Origin: DASSJM01 sp036280655
Lineage (GTDB): Bacteria; Actinomycetota; UBA4738; HRBIN12
Assembly: GCA_036280655.1 (NCBI GenBank)
Contig: DASUQI010000059.1
Location: forward strand, 34,341 to 98,340
Direction of reading: 5' to 3'
DNA length: 64,000 bases
The position numbers and the translations under genes are program-made. Shown here piece by piece: positions 1 to 7,953 of the stretch. The notes below the pieces were generated by a model. It was not told where the DNA came from and did no database searches. It saw only the letters and a list, made by a program, of their open reading frames with translations. How positions within the stretch are numbered: position 1 is the stretch's first letter; each line of letters opens with the position of its first letter.

Positions 1-143
1 GCGATCCACGGCTCGACGGGGTGGACCCGCGGCCAGCCGTTGTCGCGGACCGTCGCCTGGAAGCACACGTGTCCCTCGAGGCGGGCGCGACCGAACGCCG
101 CGAGGTCGGCATCCGCGCGCTCGAACTCGGACCACGTCGCCAT
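1..143 (-). CDS. Pyridoxamine 5'-phosphate oxidase-family protein, N-terminal part
   Basis: Only the first 47 codons lie in the window; the gene runs off the left edge. The ATG is at 143 on the minus strand and the protein begins MATWSEFERADADLAAFGRA, followed by a segment with VCFQATVRDNGWPRVHPVEP. A short helix, then a strand containing a 'G.PrvhPv' turn, is typical of the flavin-binding split-barrel (PNPOx-like) family, whose members bind FMN or F420 and carry out small redox reactions. The substrate cannot be told from this fragment. It is divergent from glcD with 21 bases between the two start codons, so the genes must share promoter DNA. Confidence 0.6.
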   Translation of the reverse strand, partial: MATWSEFERADADLAAFGRARLEGHVCFQATVRDNGWPRVHPVEPWI

Positions 144-152
144 CGGCGAACG

Positions 153-159
153 TAGCCTA
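153..159. promoter_or_regulatory. Shared bidirectional -10 element
   Basis: The sequence GTAGCCTAC (152-160) is symmetrical around its centre. It gives TAGCCT on the plus strand, 6 bases before the glcD GTG, and TAGGCT on the minus strand, 10 bases before the PNPOx-family ATG. Both match the actinobacterial TAnnnT -10 box at the spacing expected for leaderless or nearly leaderless mRNAs. No clear -35 is seen on either side. The promoter role is inferred. Confidence 0.45.
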
Positions 160-164
160 CGGTC

Positions 165-1631
165 GTGACGACCGACGTCGAGGCCGCGCGCCGGGCGCTC
201 GAGGAGGCGCTCGGAGCGGACGAGGTCCTGTCCGACCCGTTGTCGCTCCGCCTCTACGCGCGCGATGCATCGATGGTCGAGGGGGGGTGTGCGCTCGTCG
301 TGTTCCCTCGGTCGACCGAGGACGTCGCGGCGTGCGTCCGGATCGCGGCCGAGCACGGGCTGCCGGTGGTCCCACGGGGCTCGGGTACGGGGCTCGCCGG
401 CGGGTCGACGCCGCTCGGCGACGCGCTCGTCGTCACGACCACGAAGATGACCCGGATCCTCGAGATCAGGCCCGAGGACCGGCTCGCGTGGGTCGAGCCC
501 GGCGTCCCGAACCTCGACCTCGCGAACGCGCTCCGTCCGCACGGCTTCACGTTCGCGCCCGACCCGTCGTCGCAGCAGACGTCGTCGATCGGCGGCAACG
601 TGAGCACGAACGCGGGCGGCCCCCACTGCCTCGCGTACGGCGTCACGTCGAACCACGTCCTCGCACTCGACGTCGTGCTTGCGGACGCGAGCGTCGAGCG
701 ACTCGGGTCCGAGGCGCCGGAGGCCTCCGGGTACGACCTCCGGTCCGTCGTCGTCGGGAGCGAAGGGACGCTCGGCATCGTGGCGGGGGTGTGCGTCCGG
801 CTCACGCCGCTCCCGGCGGCGGTCCGGACGTCGCTGTTCGACTTCGAGACCGTCGAGGACTGCGCGGCGACCGTGACCGACATCATCGCGAGCGGCGTCG
901 TCCCGGCAGCCGTCGAGATGATGGACCAGGGCATCGTCGTTGCGGCGGAGCGGTTCGCACACGCCGGGTACCCGACCGACGCCGCCGCGATCCTCATCGT
1001 CGAGGTCGACGGCACGGGCGCGTCGGTCGAGGCACAGTCCCGCGTCGTCGAGGCGGCGGCCCGCGCGAACCGCGTCCGTCACGTGCGCGTCGCCGCCGAC
1101 GAGGCCGAGCGCGCGCTGATCTGGAAGGGGCGCAAGTCCGCATTCGGCGCCGTGGCGCAGATCGCGCCGCACTACCACCTGCACGACTGCGTCGTGCCGC
1201 GCACGAAGCTCGTCGAGGTGCTCTCGGGCGTCTACGAGATCGCCGCCCGCCACGAGCTCGTCGTCACGAACGTGTTCCACGCCGGCGACGGGAACCTGCA
1301 CCCGCTGCTGTCGTTCGACCGGCGCGAGCCGGGGACGCTCGAGCGCGTGCTCGCCGCGAGCGAGGAGATCGTCCGCCTCTGCGTCGACGCCGGCGGTGCT
1401 CTGTCGGGCGAGCACGGGATCGGGCTCGAGAAGCGCGACTTCATGCCGCTCGTGTTCTCGGCCGAGGATCTGTCGGCGCAGGCGTGCGTCCGGGCCGCGT
1501 TCGACCCCGAGGGGCGGATGAACCCGAGCAAGGTCCTGCCCGACGGTGCGCGATGCGGCGACTTCGTCGCCGCGCGGGGCGACGATGCGGCCCGCGTCGC
1601 CGCCGAGCTGCCGGAGGGCGCGTGGATCTGA
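165..1631 (+). CDS. glcD: Glycolate oxidase subunit GlcD (FAD-linked oxidase)
   Basis: Catalytic FAD subunit that oxidises glycolate (or a related 2-hydroxyacid such as lactate) to glyoxylate and passes electrons to GlcE/GlcF. The 488-residue protein has the PCMH-type FAD domain first, with PRGSGTGLAGG near residue 70 and SSIGGNVSTNAGGP near residue 140. The FAD-oxidase C-terminal domain follows, with the active-site stretch FHAGDGNLHP and the closing GEHGIG motif. Length is normal for GlcD. The GTG start lies 6 bases after a TAGCCT -10 box, suggesting a leaderless mRNA. Its end overlaps the glcE start by ten bases, implying coupled translation. A D-lactate dehydrogenase role cannot be excluded, but the glcE and glcF partners favour glycolate. 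Confidence 0.9.
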   Translation: MTTDVEAARRALEEALGADEVLSDPLSLRLYARDASMVEGGCALVVFPRSTEDVAACVRIAAEHGLPVVPRGSGTGLAGGSTPLGDALVVTTTKMTRILEIRPEDRLAWVEPGVPNLDLANALRPHGFTFAPDPSSQQTSSIGGNVSTNAGGPHCLAYGVTSNHVLALDVVLADASVERLGSEAPEASGYDLRSVVVGSEGTLGIVAGVCVRLTPLPAAVRTSLFDFETVEDCAATVTDIIASGVVPAAVEMMDQGIVVAAERFAHAGYPTDAAAILIVEVDGTGASVEAQSRVVEAAARANRVRHVRVAADEAERALIWKGRKSAFGAVAQIAPHYHLHDCVVPRTKLVEVLSGVYEIAARHELVVTNVFHAGDGNLHPLLSFDRREPGTLERVLAASEEIVRLCVDAGGALSGEHGIGLEKRDFMPLVFSAEDLSAQACVRAAFDPEGRMNPSKVLPDGARCGDFVAARGDDAARVAAELPEGAWI

Positions 1632-2662
1632 TCCACCCCACCTCGTCGATCGAGCTCGTGGAGGCGGTCCGCGATTCGAACGACCGGCTGATCCGGCTCC
1701 TCATCGTGGGGGGCCGCCGGCACCTCGACAAGGGCAACGCGAGCGACGCCGACGCCGAGCTGTGGACGACGCAGCTCGACCGCCTCGTCGCGTACCACCC
1801 GTCGGAGATGATCGCGGTCGTCGAGGCCGGGATGCGGATCGGCGAGCTGAGCCGGCTGGTCGCCGATGGCGGCCAGGAGTGGCCTTCCGACGCGCCGGAG
1901 GACGCGACCGTCGGCGGCGTGATCGCGAGCGGCGCCTCGAGCGCTCGGCGGCTGCGGATGGGTCCGCTCCGCGACACGGTCCTCGAGGCCGAGGTCGTCA
2001 CCGGCGACGGCCGGCTCGTCCGCAGCGGCGCCAGAACCGTGAAGAACGTGACCGGCTACGACCTCCACAAGCTCGTGGCCGGGTCGCTCGGGACGCTCGG
2101 CGTGATCGCCAGGGTCGCGATCAAGGTCCGGCCGCTGCCGAGGGCTCGCAGGACGCTGCGGTTCGACGACGATCTCGGTCTGGCACGCGAGCTCCTCGGC
2201 GCGGTGCCGAGCGCCGCGGCCGTGCTCGCGATGCCCGGCGAGGTGCAGCTACGGCTCGAGGGATGGCCCGAGGAGGTCGAGGAGGAGACGGCGCAGGCAT
2301 CCTCGGTCTCGGATCCGACCGAGATCGCGAACGACGAGCCGTTCCCCTCCTCGACCCCCTGGGACGCGAAGCCCATCGTCGCCGAGGTCGCCGTCCCGCC
2401 GTCGAAGCTCGACGCGGCCGTCACCGGCGAGGCGTGGGGCGCGCTTGCCGGCGTGGGGATCGCATGGGTCGGACTCGACGACGCGGGCGGTCTCGATGCG
2501 TTGCGCGAACGCGTCCGCGCCGCGGGGGGCATCGCGCCCGTGATCCGCGGCGCGGGCGGGCTCGGCCACGAGCCCGTCGCGGCGACGGCCGTGCAGCGCA
2601 ACCTGAAGGAGGCGTTCGACCCGAACGAGATCCTCGCCCCCGGGAGGGGCTGGGCGGCTTAG
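1622..2662 (+). CDS. glcE: Glycolate oxidase subunit GlcE (FAD-binding)
   Basis: Second FAD-binding subunit of the glycolate oxidase complex. The 346-residue protein starts at a GTG (MDLIHPTSSIEL) inside the end of glcD. It carries a shortened PCMH FAD domain with RIGELSRLVADGGQEWP and GGVIASGASS, then GYDLHKLVAGSLGTLGVI, which is characteristic of GlcE. The C-terminus RNLKEAFDPNEILAPGRGW is the usual end of the family. The middle contains a less conserved acidic insert. It overlaps the convergent aminotransferase gene by four bases, so there is no room for a terminator between them. Confidence 0.88.
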   Translation: MDLIHPTSSIELVEAVRDSNDRLIRLLIVGGRRHLDKGNASDADAELWTTQLDRLVAYHPSEMIAVVEAGMRIGELSRLVADGGQEWPSDAPEDATVGGVIASGASSARRLRMGPLRDTVLEAEVVTGDGRLVRSGARTVKNVTGYDLHKLVAGSLGTLGVIARVAIKVRPLPRARRTLRFDDDLGLARELLGAVPSAAAVLAMPGEVQLRLEGWPEEVEEETAQASSVSDPTEIANDEPFPSSTPWDAKPIVAEVAVPPSKLDAAVTGEAWGALAGVGIAWVGLDDAGGLDALRERVRAAGGIAPVIRGAGGLGHEPVAATAVQRNLKEAFDPNEILAPGRGWAA

Positions 2663-3819
2663 GTGAACGCCTTGCGGAGGCGCTCCCCGGCCTCCTCGAG
2701 CGTCTCGAGCTTCTTGCAGAACGCGAACCGCACGAGGTGGCTGCCGAGCTCGGGACGCGAGAAGAACGACGACCCCGGCACGACGGCGACGCCCACCTCT
2801 TTCGTGAGGTGGTGGGCGACCTCGACGTCGTCCCCCAGACCGAGGTGCGACACGTCCGCCATCACGTAGTAAGCGCCGCGAACCGGGTCCGCCTCGAACC
2901 CCGTCTCCTCGAGGATCCGGAGCAGCGTGTCACGTCGTTCGAGGTACTCGAGCGCCAGCCGCTCGTAGAACGACTCGGGCATCGCGAGCGCGACCGCCCC
3001 GGCCTCCTGCAGCGGCGCCGGCGCGGCGACCGTGAGGAAGTCGTGCACCGAACGGATGCCGCCGGTGAGCGCGTCGGGGGCAACGATCCAGCCGACGCGC
3101 CATCCCGTGACCGCATACGTCTTCGACAGCGCGCTGATCGTCACGGTCCGGTCCTCGAGGCCGGGGACGCTGCCCGGCGGCACGTGCCGATGTCCGTCGT
3201 ACGTGATGTGCTCGTAGATCTCGTCGGTGAACACCACGGCGCCCCACGTCTGGCAGAGCCGAGCGATCACGTCGAGCTCCTCGCGCGAGAAGACCTTCCC
3301 GGTCGGGTTGTTCGGCGTGTTGATCACGATGCCGCGGGTGCGGTCGGTGAACGCGGCCTCGAGCTCGCGCTCGTCGAACGTCCAGTCCGGCGGCGCGAGC
3401 GTCACCGTCTTCGGCACCGCGCCGCACAGGATCGTGTCGGGCCCGTAATTCTCGTAGAACGGCTCGAAGACGACGACCTCGTCGTCGGGGTCGAGGACGC
3501 CGAGCATCCCGGCGATCATCGCCTCGGTCGAACCACAGGTGACGGTGACGTGTCTCGCCGCCTCGACCCAAGTCATCCCGTACCGCGAGCGGTAGTCCTC
3601 GGCGATCGCCTGGCGAAAGCGCTCGGCGCCCCAGGTGATCGGGTACTGGTTGATGTCCTCGGCGATCGCCGCCCGAGCCGCCTCCTTGAGCTCCTCCGGG
3701 GCGGCGAAGTCGGGGAATCCCTGCGAGAGGTTGATCGCGCCGTGCTCGTTCGACAGGCGCGTCATCTCGCGGATCACGGACTCCGTGAAGGAGGAAGCCC
3801 GCTTCGACGCTCTGATCAT
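2659..3819 (-). CDS. PLP-dependent aminotransferase, class I/II (kynurenine/methionine aminotransferase-like)
   Basis: Fold-type I aminotransferase of 386 residues that moves an amino group from an amino acid to a 2-oxoacid in the cytoplasm. Visible landmarks are LSQGFPDF near residue 31 and CGSTEAM for phosphate binding. The pattern also includes NTPNNPTGK, FTDEIYEH and the PLP-lysine stretch SALSKTYAVTGWRVGW. This is the pattern of the KAT/YbdL subgroup. A tryptophan 2,3-dioxygenase gene lies 6 kb away, which makes a kynurenine aminotransferase role possible but unproven. A TAGCAT box six bases before the ATG indicates leaderless transcription. Confidence 0.85.
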   Translation of the reverse strand: MIRASKRASSFTESVIREMTRLSNEHGAINLSQGFPDFAAPEELKEAARAAIAEDINQYPITWGAERFRQAIAEDYRSRYGMTWVEAARHVTVTCGSTEAMIAGMLGVLDPDDEVVVFEPFYENYGPDTILCGAVPKTVTLAPPDWTFDERELEAAFTDRTRGIVINTPNNPTGKVFSREELDVIARLCQTWGAVVFTDEIYEHITYDGHRHVPPGSVPGLEDRTVTISALSKTYAVTGWRVGWIVAPDALTGGIRSVHDFLTVAAPAPLQEAGAVALAMPESFYERLALEYLERRDTLLRILEETGFEADPVRGAYYVMADVSHLGLGDDVEVAHHLTKEVGVAVVPGSSFFSRPELGSHLVRFAFCKKLETLEEAGERLRKAFT

Positions 3820-3906
3820 GGCCGGATGCTAGACGGTTAGGCCGAAGGAGCCGCCGAGACCCGATGAGTTCGAGACGCGACCCGGGTCTGTCCTTGCGTG
3901 GCGAAC

Positions 3907-4257
3907 ATGAGCGAGCGAGCCTTCCCGATCGTCGCCGTCGAAAGCGTCTCGGCCACTCGGGGCTTCTACGAGGCCCTCGGGTTCTTCGAGACGTACAGGT
4001 TCCCGGCGGACGGCGAACCCGGATACGTCACGATGAGCAGAGGTGAGTCGAGCATCGGCATCAGTGCAGTGCGAGCGGCGGACGAGGATCGCTTCGGCAT
4101 CTGGGTGTATGTCGACGACGTGGACGCCACCCTGGAACGACTGCGCACGTCCGGGGCCCAGGTCATCAGCGAGCCCGAGGACCAACCGTGGGGCGAGCGC
4201 GTGGCACGGATCCGAGACCCGGGCGGCAACCTCGTGTACCTGGGTGCAACGAACTGA
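3907..4257 (+). CDS. VOC (glyoxalase/bleomycin resistance) family protein
   Basis: Small single-domain protein of 116 residues with the paired beta-alpha-beta-beta-beta vicinal oxygen chelate fold. VESVSATRGFYEALGF forms the first half, and VDDVDATLERLRTSGA followed by RIRDPGGNLVYLG the second. Members isomerise methylglyoxal adducts, open aromatic rings or sequester drugs; nothing here fixes the substrate. A GTG three codons earlier (3898) could also be the start, but the ATG at 3907 gives the usual short N-terminus. It is followed after 40 bases by an acetyltransferase on the same strand. Confidence 0.78.
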   Translation: MSERAFPIVAVESVSATRGFYEALGFFETYRFPADGEPGYVTMSRGESSIGISAVRAADEDRFGIWVYVDDVDATLERLRTSGAQVISEPEDQPWGERVARIRDPGGNLVYLGATN

Positions 4258-4297
4258 GGTCGTCGTCAGGAGCCACTGCTGTCTTAGATTCACGCAA

Positions 4298-4801
4298 GTG
4301 GACGCCTCGAACGTTCTGATCCGGCTCGCCCGGCCCGACGACTGGGAGCGCGTGCGCGACATCCGGCTCCGGTCCCTCGCCGACACCCCGAACGCCTACG
4401 GCTCCACGATCGAGCTGGAAGCCGCCTACGGCCAGCCCGAGTGGGTCGCGTGGATCGAAGGCTGGGAGGGCGCAACGAACGTCATGTACTTGGCCGACGC
4501 CGACGGTACGTCGGTCGGGATGGCCGTCGGCTCGCGCGAAGGCGACGAGCAAGATGCGCATCTCTACGCGATGTGGGTCGACCCGGCGTGGCGAACCCGC
4601 GGCGTCGGCTCCCGGCTCGTGCACGAGGTGCTCGCGTGGGGTCGGTCGTGGGGGTCGAGATGGGTGATCCTGGGGGTCACCGAGAGCAACGACGGGGCGG
4701 CCCGGTTCTACGAGCGATTGGGGTTCGCCGACACGGGCCAGCGACACCGCCTCCGGGAGGGCAGCCAGCTCCAGGTGCGGATCCTCCGCCGCGAGCCCTA
4801 A
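4298..4801 (+). CDS. GNAT-family N-acetyltransferase
   Basis: Acetyl-CoA-dependent N-acetyltransferase of 167 residues. It begins with IRLARPDDWERVRDIRLRSL. The acetyl-CoA binding motif A is LYAMWVDPAWRTRGVGSRLV near residues 90-110, with the R.RGVG.RL pyrophosphate loop, and the GNAT end motif NDGAARFYERLGF is near residue 133. The target amine is unknown. The GTG start at 4298 is preceded by TAGATT seven bases upstream, a leaderless arrangement that decides the start over longer reading-frame extensions. Confidence 0.82.
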   Translation: MDASNVLIRLARPDDWERVRDIRLRSLADTPNAYGSTIELEAAYGQPEWVAWIEGWEGATNVMYLADADGTSVGMAVGSREGDEQDAHLYAMWVDPAWRTRGVGSRLVHEVLAWGRSWGSRWVILGVTESNDGAARFYERLGFADTGQRHRLREGSQLQVRILRREP

Positions 4802-4848
4802 CCACGGTCCCGATTCGGTCGGAACCGTCCACATGGTTTGCCGCCGGC

Positions 4849-5639
4849 TTACGAGCCGAAATGACGCATCCGCGCCACGAGCACGCCGGGGACCTCCGTG
4901 TAGACGAAACTGGGCGAATCCGCCTTGACGTTCGCCGGGTCACGGAGCGGCTCCTCGAAACCGTCGAGCACGAACCCGTGAGCGAAGAAGGGTCGGAACA
5001 GCTCGACGATCGGTCGGTCGAAGTATCACTGCGACACGGGCTGCCCTGGGATGCCGACGCCCTCGCTCGTCGAGAGCCGCCCGCAGGAGGAGACCCTCAC
5101 CGAGTACGTCGTCTTCAGCTCACCGTCCACGAAGGCCCGCTCGATCGTTGGACCACCTCCGCGGAGTTGAACGCCGGATGGCTGACCGAGAAGACGAGTC
5201 GCCCTCCGACGCGCAAGAGCCGGGCCGATGCCGACGCGAACGGCTCGACCGAGGCCATGTCCATCAGCGCCATGTTGCACACGACCGCGTCGAACGAGTC
5301 GACGTCGCCGAGCGCAAGTAATTCGGACTCGTCGGTGGCATCGGCGAGCCGGTAGGCGATCTCCCCACCGTTCGCCCTAACCCGCTCGAGCATCCTCGCG
5401 CTAGAATCAGTCGCGAGCACGGACGCGCCAAGCTCCGCCATGCGCCTCGCGAACTCTCCGTTCCCGCACGCGATCTCGAGCACTTGCTCGCCGGTCCGGA
5501 TCTCGAGGAGACGTTCGAGAGCGGGCTGGATCAGATGGCGTTGCCAGGTAGTGCCCGCCTCCATCTGGTCGTCCCAGAACCCTGCGAGCGCGTCCCAGGA
5601 CGCGCGGAGCTGGTCGTTCGTCGGCGTCGGGTCGCTCAC
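4849..5639 (-). pseudogene. SAM-dependent class I methyltransferase, broken by frameshift and stop
   Basis: The N-terminal two thirds (5115-5639, GTG start, MSDPTPTNDQLRASWDALAG) is a normal class I methyltransferase with motif I VLEIACGNGEFARRMAELGA and later VCNMALMDM. Just after the LVFSVSHPAFNS segment the frame ends in a stop near 5115. The typical downstream sequence resumes in another frame (GELKTTYSVRVS, then GIPGQPVSQ). It then meets an in-frame TGA at about 5026 where homologues usually have an aromatic residue, and continues as YFDRPIVELFRPFF and EVPGVLVARM to a stop at 4849. A frameshift and a nonsense codon are therefore needed to rebuild the full protein. Sequencing errors in a metagenome assembly could give the same picture. 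Confidence 0.75.
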
Positions 5640-5703
5640 GGCGAGCCGACCGTACACCCGGTCCACCCGCGGAAAGCCGCGACGATCGTGGGAGGATCGA
5701 TCC

Positions 5704-7047
5704 ATGGTCGTCGAACCCGAAGGTATGCACATCCCGATCGGCACCGAGATGCCCGCCGGCGCCCGGTTCATCGGGCCTGTGGACGGTCTCGAGCCGCGGT
5801 GGCGGTTCCCGCTCGACGCGCCGTCCGACGCGGATCTCGCCGCGTGCGTCGCGTGTGGGCTCTGCCTCCCCCACTGTCCGACGTACCGGGTGACGGGCGA
5901 GGAGTCCGCCTCGCCGCGCGGTCGGATCGCCGCGATGCGCTCGGTCGCCGAGGGCCTGTCCGAACCCGACGAGACCTTCGCCGGGTTCATGGACCTCTGC
6001 CTCGTCTGCCGGGCGTGCGAGGACGTGTGCCCGTCGCACGTGCCGTTCGGCCGGATGGCCGAGCGCGCCCGCGTACAGGTCGAGCCCCTCCGGACCCGAC
6101 GGGAACGATTCCTCCGGTGGCTCGGACTCGACGTCGTGCTCCCGAGCAAGCGGCTGCTCTGGCTCGCCGCCGCGCTCCAGCCGCTCGGCCGAGCCGTCCT
6201 TCCCCGGCGCGTTCGATCGCTGGTCCCGCACCGCTCCGAGCTCTTCCACCGCCTCCCGCGCGTGACCGAGCCGAGTGGCGACCTTCGCGGGACCGTCGCG
6301 CTCCTCTCGGGATGCGTGCAAGACCGCTGGTTCCACGACGTGAACCGCGCAACGATCCGCGTGCTCGCCCGGAACGGCTGGCGGGTCGTCGTTCCGAGGA
6401 CACAGCGATGCTGCGGCGCCCTCGCCGCGCACCACGGCAGGTTCGACACGGCCCGCGCGCTCGCCGAACGCAACCTGCGCGCGTTCGCCGACGCCGACGT
6501 CCTGGTGGTGAACGCCGCGGGATGCGGGTCCCATCTGAAGGAGGTCGGCGAGCTGCTCGGAACCGACGAGGCCAAGCGGTTCTCGGCGAAGGTCCGCGAC
6601 CTGATGGAGTTCCTCCACGACGAGGGACTCTCCGAGACGCCCACCAACACCGACGGTGCCCAGCGTGTCGCCTACCACGACGCATGCCACGCGCTCCGCG
6701 CGCAGAAGATCAAGGACCAGCCACGCGCCCTCCTCCGGCGGATCCCCGGCCTCCAGATCCACGAGATCCCGGGCGGCGACGTCTGCTGCGGCGCCGCGGG
6801 TCTCTACAACGTGCTCGAACCCGAGATGTCCTCGGAGCTCCGGCTGCGCAAGGCCGAGGCGATCGCTTCGACGGGTGCGAGCGTCGTCGCGAGCGCGAAC
6901 CCGGGCTGCACGATGCAGATCGTGGCCGGGCTGCGCGAATTCGGCTCGCCGAAGGAGGTCGTCCACCCGGTGCAGCTGCTCGACCGCGCGTACCCGGAGG
7001 CGGCCCCGGCCGCCTCCGGCGATCCGAACTACAGCCCGAGCGCCTGA
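5704..7047 (+). CDS. glcF: Glycolate oxidase iron-sulfur subunit GlcF
   Basis: Electron-transfer subunit of glycolate oxidase, 447 residues. Two [4Fe-4S] binding motifs are seen: C48, C51, C54, C58 in ACVACGLCLPHCP, and C99, C102, C105, C109 in CLVCRACEDVCP. Two CCG domains follow, with CCGALAAHHG and CCGAAGLYNV, as in GlcF/LutA heterodisulfide reductase-like proteins. It would take electrons from GlcDE and reduce the quinone pool at the membrane. The ATG at 5704 is chosen because family members begin shortly before the first cluster. It is separated from glcDE by 3 kb of unrelated genes. Its last 19 bases overlap a convergent ACT-domain gene. Confidence 0.9.
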   Translation: MVVEPEGMHIPIGTEMPAGARFIGPVDGLEPRWRFPLDAPSDADLAACVACGLCLPHCPTYRVTGEESASPRGRIAAMRSVAEGLSEPDETFAGFMDLCLVCRACEDVCPSHVPFGRMAERARVQVEPLRTRRERFLRWLGLDVVLPSKRLLWLAAALQPLGRAVLPRRVRSLVPHRSELFHRLPRVTEPSGDLRGTVALLSGCVQDRWFHDVNRATIRVLARNGWRVVVPRTQRCCGALAAHHGRFDTARALAERNLRAFADADVLVVNAAGCGSHLKEVGELLGTDEAKRFSAKVRDLMEFLHDEGLSETPTNTDGAQRVAYHDACHALRAQKIKDQPRALLRRIPGLQIHEIPGGDVCCGAAGLYNVLEPEMSSELRLRKAEAIASTGASVVASANPGCTMQIVAGLREFGSPKEVVHPVQLLDRAYPEAAPAASGDPNYSPSA

Positions 7048-7418
7048 CGCGCCTTCGCGTTGTCGCTCGTGACCATCACGCCGCGGTTCTTGGTCGCGAG
7101 GTACACGACCTGGATGTTCACCCCGGCGTTCGCCACGGCGCGGGCCATCTCGCCCATCGCGCCGGGCCGGTCCACCTGGTCGGCGGGGAACTCCGAGACC
7201 AACGGCTCGGACTCGCCCTCGACCTTGCCGCCGGCGCCCTCGAGCGCCGTGCGCGCCGCCGCCGCGTCCTCGACGAGGACGTGCGCGATCGCCCGTCCCT
7301 CGAAGCTCACGACGGTCAGCCCCTCGATGTTGACGCCGGCCCCGCCGAGCGCTTCACCGAGTTCGGCGAGCGTGCCCGGCCGGTCCTCGAGGGAGACGGT
7401 GAGGTCCTTCATCGGCAC
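7029..7418 (-). CDS. Double ACT-domain protein (copy A)
   Basis: A 129-residue protein consisting of two ACT domains and nothing else. The first begins KDLTVSLEDRPGTLAELGEA and includes GAGVNIEGLTVVSFEG. The second begins DRPGAMGEMARAVANAGVNI. ACT domains bind small ligands, usually amino acids, at dimer interfaces, and free-standing pairs are thought to act as regulators. It is clearly paralogous to the next gene upstream (7503-7877), with the same RPGTL/GVNI layout. Both ATGs (codons 1 and 3) are possible starts. Its end overlaps the glcF end by 19 bases. Ligand and partner are unknown. Confidence 0.82.
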   Translation of the reverse strand: MPMKDLTVSLEDRPGTLAELGEALGGAGVNIEGLTVVSFEGRAIAHVLVEDAAAARTALEGAGGKVEGESEPLVSEFPADQVDRPGAMGEMARAVANAGVNIQVVYLATKNRGVMVTSDNAKARQALGL

Positions 7419-7502
7419 CTCCTTGAGGGATCCGTCGGCCTCGGTGTACGCCCCCGCGGGACGCGCGTCAAACGCGGCGTTTCGTTCGAACGGAACCGGC
7501 GG

Positions 7503-7877
7503 CTACGCGCCGAGTGCCGAACGCAACGCGGCCGCGTCGTCGGACGAGAACACGAGCCGGTTGTCGCTCGCCACGTAGCACGCCGCGAGGTTCACGCCCG
7601 CGTCGGCCGCCTTCGCGGCGAGCTCGCCGAGCGTGCCCGCGGTGTTCTGCGCGGCCACGACGACGGCCTCGCGCTCGCCCTCGATCGTGACGCCGGCGCC
7701 CTCGAGCGCTGACTTCGCGGCACCCGCGTCCTCGACGAGCAGGTGGATGTGTCCCGTCCCGCCGCCGCCGAGTCCGGCGAGCCCGTCGATGTTCACGCCG
7801 GCCGCCCCGAGCGCCTTCGCGGCGTTCGCGAGCGCCCCCGCCTGGTCGGGCAGCGAGATCGAGAGATCGGTGGCCAT
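7503..7877 (-). CDS. Double ACT-domain protein (copy B)
   Basis: A 124-residue tandem ACT protein and the upstream partner of the neighbouring copy. ACT 1 runs from TDLSISLPDQAGALANAAKA through GAAGVNIDGLAGL. ACT 2 starts QNTAGTLGELAAKAADAGVN and ends with the same SALGA/QALGL-type helix as copy A. A strong purine-rich ribosome site (AAGGAGGGT in mRNA sense) lies just before the ATG. The glycine-rich GLGGGGTGHIH segment replaces a strand seen in copy A, so the two have diverged. An 84-base gap separates the copies, probably within one transcript. Function is unknown. Confidence 0.82.
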   Translation of the reverse strand: MATDLSISLPDQAGALANAAKALGAAGVNIDGLAGLGGGGTGHIHLLVEDAGAAKSALEGAGVTIEGEREAVVVAAQNTAGTLGELAAKAADAGVNLAACYVASDNRLVFSSDDAAALRSALGA

Positions 7878-7953
7878 TCGGCACCCTCCTTCCGGGTCGA
7901 AGGGGGTTCGTATCCCGCGCGGGCTCGGCGCGTCAAGCGGCTACGCTCCCGCC

